Shown: piece after piece, positions 63,050-64,000 of the stretch
How the letters are laid out: every line of letters begins with the position of its first letter
Numbering within the stretch: position 1 is the stretch's first letter
DNA from: Pelomonas sp937871895
GTDB taxonomy: Bacteria > Pseudomonadota > Gammaproteobacteria > Burkholderiales > Burkholderiaceae_C
DNA: 64,000 nt
Assembly (NCBI RefSeq): GCF_046348265.1
Contig: NZ_JAXMEO010000013.1
Reading direction: 5' to 3' (one strand)
Position numbers and translations under genes: made by a program
The notes under the pieces: generated by a model
The model's database searches: none
Seen by the model: only the letters and a program-made list of their open reading frames with translations
Told to the model about the DNA's origin: nothing

Positions 63050-64000
63050 TCAGGCAGCTTTGGGTTGGCCCAGGAGACGCAGCACTTCACGCACGGCTTG
63101 GGCGCGGTCCTGCGGGTTGCTGAGGGCTTTTTCGATGCGCAGCTTCTCGTTGCCGACAAGCTTGATGTTGCGGTTCTTCTGCACCAGCTCGATCACGCGC
63201 ATGGGGTCGATGGGCGGGTTGGGGCGGAAGTTGAGGTTGATGATGCCGGGGCTGGCGTCGATCTTGATGACGCCATAGGGCTTGGCCAGCACGCGCAGGC
63301 GGTGCAGGTCGAAGAGCGTCTGGCCTTGGCTCGGCAGCTTGCCGAAGCGGTCGGTGATCTCCTCCAGCATGGTGTCGATCTGCTCGGCCTTGTCGGCGCT
63401 GGCCAGCCGCTTGTAGAGCGAGAGCCGGGTGTGCACGTCGCCACAGTAGGCGTCGGGCAGCAGGGCGGGGGCGTGGAGGTTGACCTCGGTCGTGCCGCCG
63501 AACACGCCCGTGGGCGAGAGCAGGTCGGGCTCGCGGCCGCTCTTCAAGGCCCGCACGGCTTCGGCCAGCATCTCGTTGTAGAGCTGGAAGCCGATCTCCA
63601 TCATGTTGCCGCTCTGGTTCTCGCCCAGCACCTCGCCGGCGCCGCGGATCTCCAGGTCGTGCATGGCGAGGTAGAAGCCTGAGCCCAGCTCCTCCATGGC
63701 CTGGATGGCGTCGAGCCGCTGGGCGGCCTGCTTGGTCAGGCCTTGCAGGTCGGGCACCATCAGGTAGGCATAGGCTTGGTGGTGGCTGCGCCCCACGCGG
63801 CCGCGCAGCTGGTGCAGCTGCGCGAGGCCGAACTTGTCGGCCCGGCTGATGACGATGGTGTTGGCGCTGGGCACGTCAATGCCCGTCTCGATGATGGTGG
63901 AGCACAGCAGCACGTTGTGCTTGCCGGCCACGAACTCACGCATCACCCGTTCCAGTTCGCGCTCGGGCATCTGGCCGTGGGCCACGACGATGCGCGCCTC
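63050..64000 (-). CDS. mfd: Transcription-repair coupling factor Mfd, 3' part
   Basis: C-terminal part, cut by the window edge; about 316 codons are seen. Helicase motifs V-VI are VLLCSTIIETGIDVPSANTIVISRADKFGLAQLHQLRGRVGRS, then the TRG motif and the D7 domain EVNLHAPALLPDAYCGDVHTRLSLYKRLA. It removes RNA polymerase stalled at lesions and recruits UvrA. serB is coupled downstream. Confidence 0.95.
   Translation of the reverse strand, partial: EARIVVAHGQMPERELERVMREFVAGKHNVLLCSTIIETGIDVPSANTIVISRADKFGLAQLHQLRGRVGRSHHQAYAYLMVPDLQGLTKQAAQRLDAIQAMEELGSGFYLAMHDLEIRGAGEVLGENQSGNMMEIGFQLYNEMLAEAVRALKSGREPDLLSPTGVFGGTTEVNLHAPALLPDAYCGDVHTRLSLYKRLASADKAEQIDTMLEEITDRFGKLPSQGQTLFDLHRLRVLAKPYGVIKIDASPGIINLNFRPNPPIDPMRVIELVQKNRNIKLVGNEKLRIEKALSNPQDRAQAVREVLRLLGQPKAA

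Overview
This is a high-GC, gene-dense bacterial chromosome segment with about 70 protein genes, three tRNA genes and almost no mobile DNA. Gene content and order point to a betaproteobacterium of the order Burkholderiales, probably near Comamonadaceae or Sphaerotilaceae. The orders I rely on are exbB-exbD-lpxK-trm112-kdsB-adk divergent from xseA, cysS-alkA-accA-tilS-lysC-tRNA-Ser, mfd-serB, and ccoI-ccoS-ccoNOQP-ccoG-fixH beside fnr/hemN. The placement is inferred from gene order and protein character, not from a database search.

Layout: 0-5.2 kb holds an AddB-like nuclease (cut by the window edge) and an AddA-like helicase-nuclease, then tRNA-Pro. 5.3-8.3 kb has an FMN hydroxyacid oxidase, tRNA-Arg, an ArsR-SRPBCC-GFA operon with two matched operators, and a thioredoxin-fold gene. 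8.4-10.5 kb has an orphan contractile-tail sheath gene and a small membrane protein. 10.5-13 kb has DUF72, tadA and ldcA. After a 598-bp gap comes a TonB energy cassette (tonB-exbB-exbD-exbD plus a repeat protein, 13.6-17.4 kb). 17.5-22.1 kb is the SDR gene, adk and the lipid A/Kdo operon with a second ExbBD pair. 22.4-27.7 kb has xseA, sodB, a two-component system, a VOC protein and an HPP protein.

28.3-38.8 kb is a complete cbb3 oxidase locus: copper ATPase ccoI, ccoS, ccoN, ccoO, a 49-residue ccoQ, ccoP, ccoG, a short fixH and a small membrane protein, followed by fnr, hemN and a SafE-like gene. FNR boxes lie upstream of ccoN and between fnr and hemN, so this is an oxygen-regulated respiration module. 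38.9-42.4 kb has two unrelated NADP isocitrate dehydrogenases (dimeric icd and monomeric icd2) tail to tail around one bidirectional terminator. 42.6-47.6 kb has a SulP transporter, a sulfatase, a Bug-type binding protein and a divergent MarR regulator. 47.6-50.8 kb is a cold-shock gene and clpS-clpA. 50.8-53.9 kb is a tight minus-strand operon (TPR protein, ppiA, ppiB, lpxH, mtfA). 54-59.8 kb is cysS-alkA-accA-tilS-lysC-tRNA-Ser. The end has an AraC/MFS divergent pair, an S4 protein, serB and the 3' part of mfd.

The most unusual points are the sheath gene without any tail genes beside it, a 17-bp copy of the tRNA-Ser 3' end placed 153 bp downstream among hairpins (an attachment-site scar or repeat), the paired ArsR operators, a 28-bp tandem repeat running into the DUF192 gene, and the sulfatase/Bug/MarR/SulP neighbourhood. 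I saw no CRISPR array, transposase, integrase or rRNA gene. I did not find strong evidence of an entirely new system.
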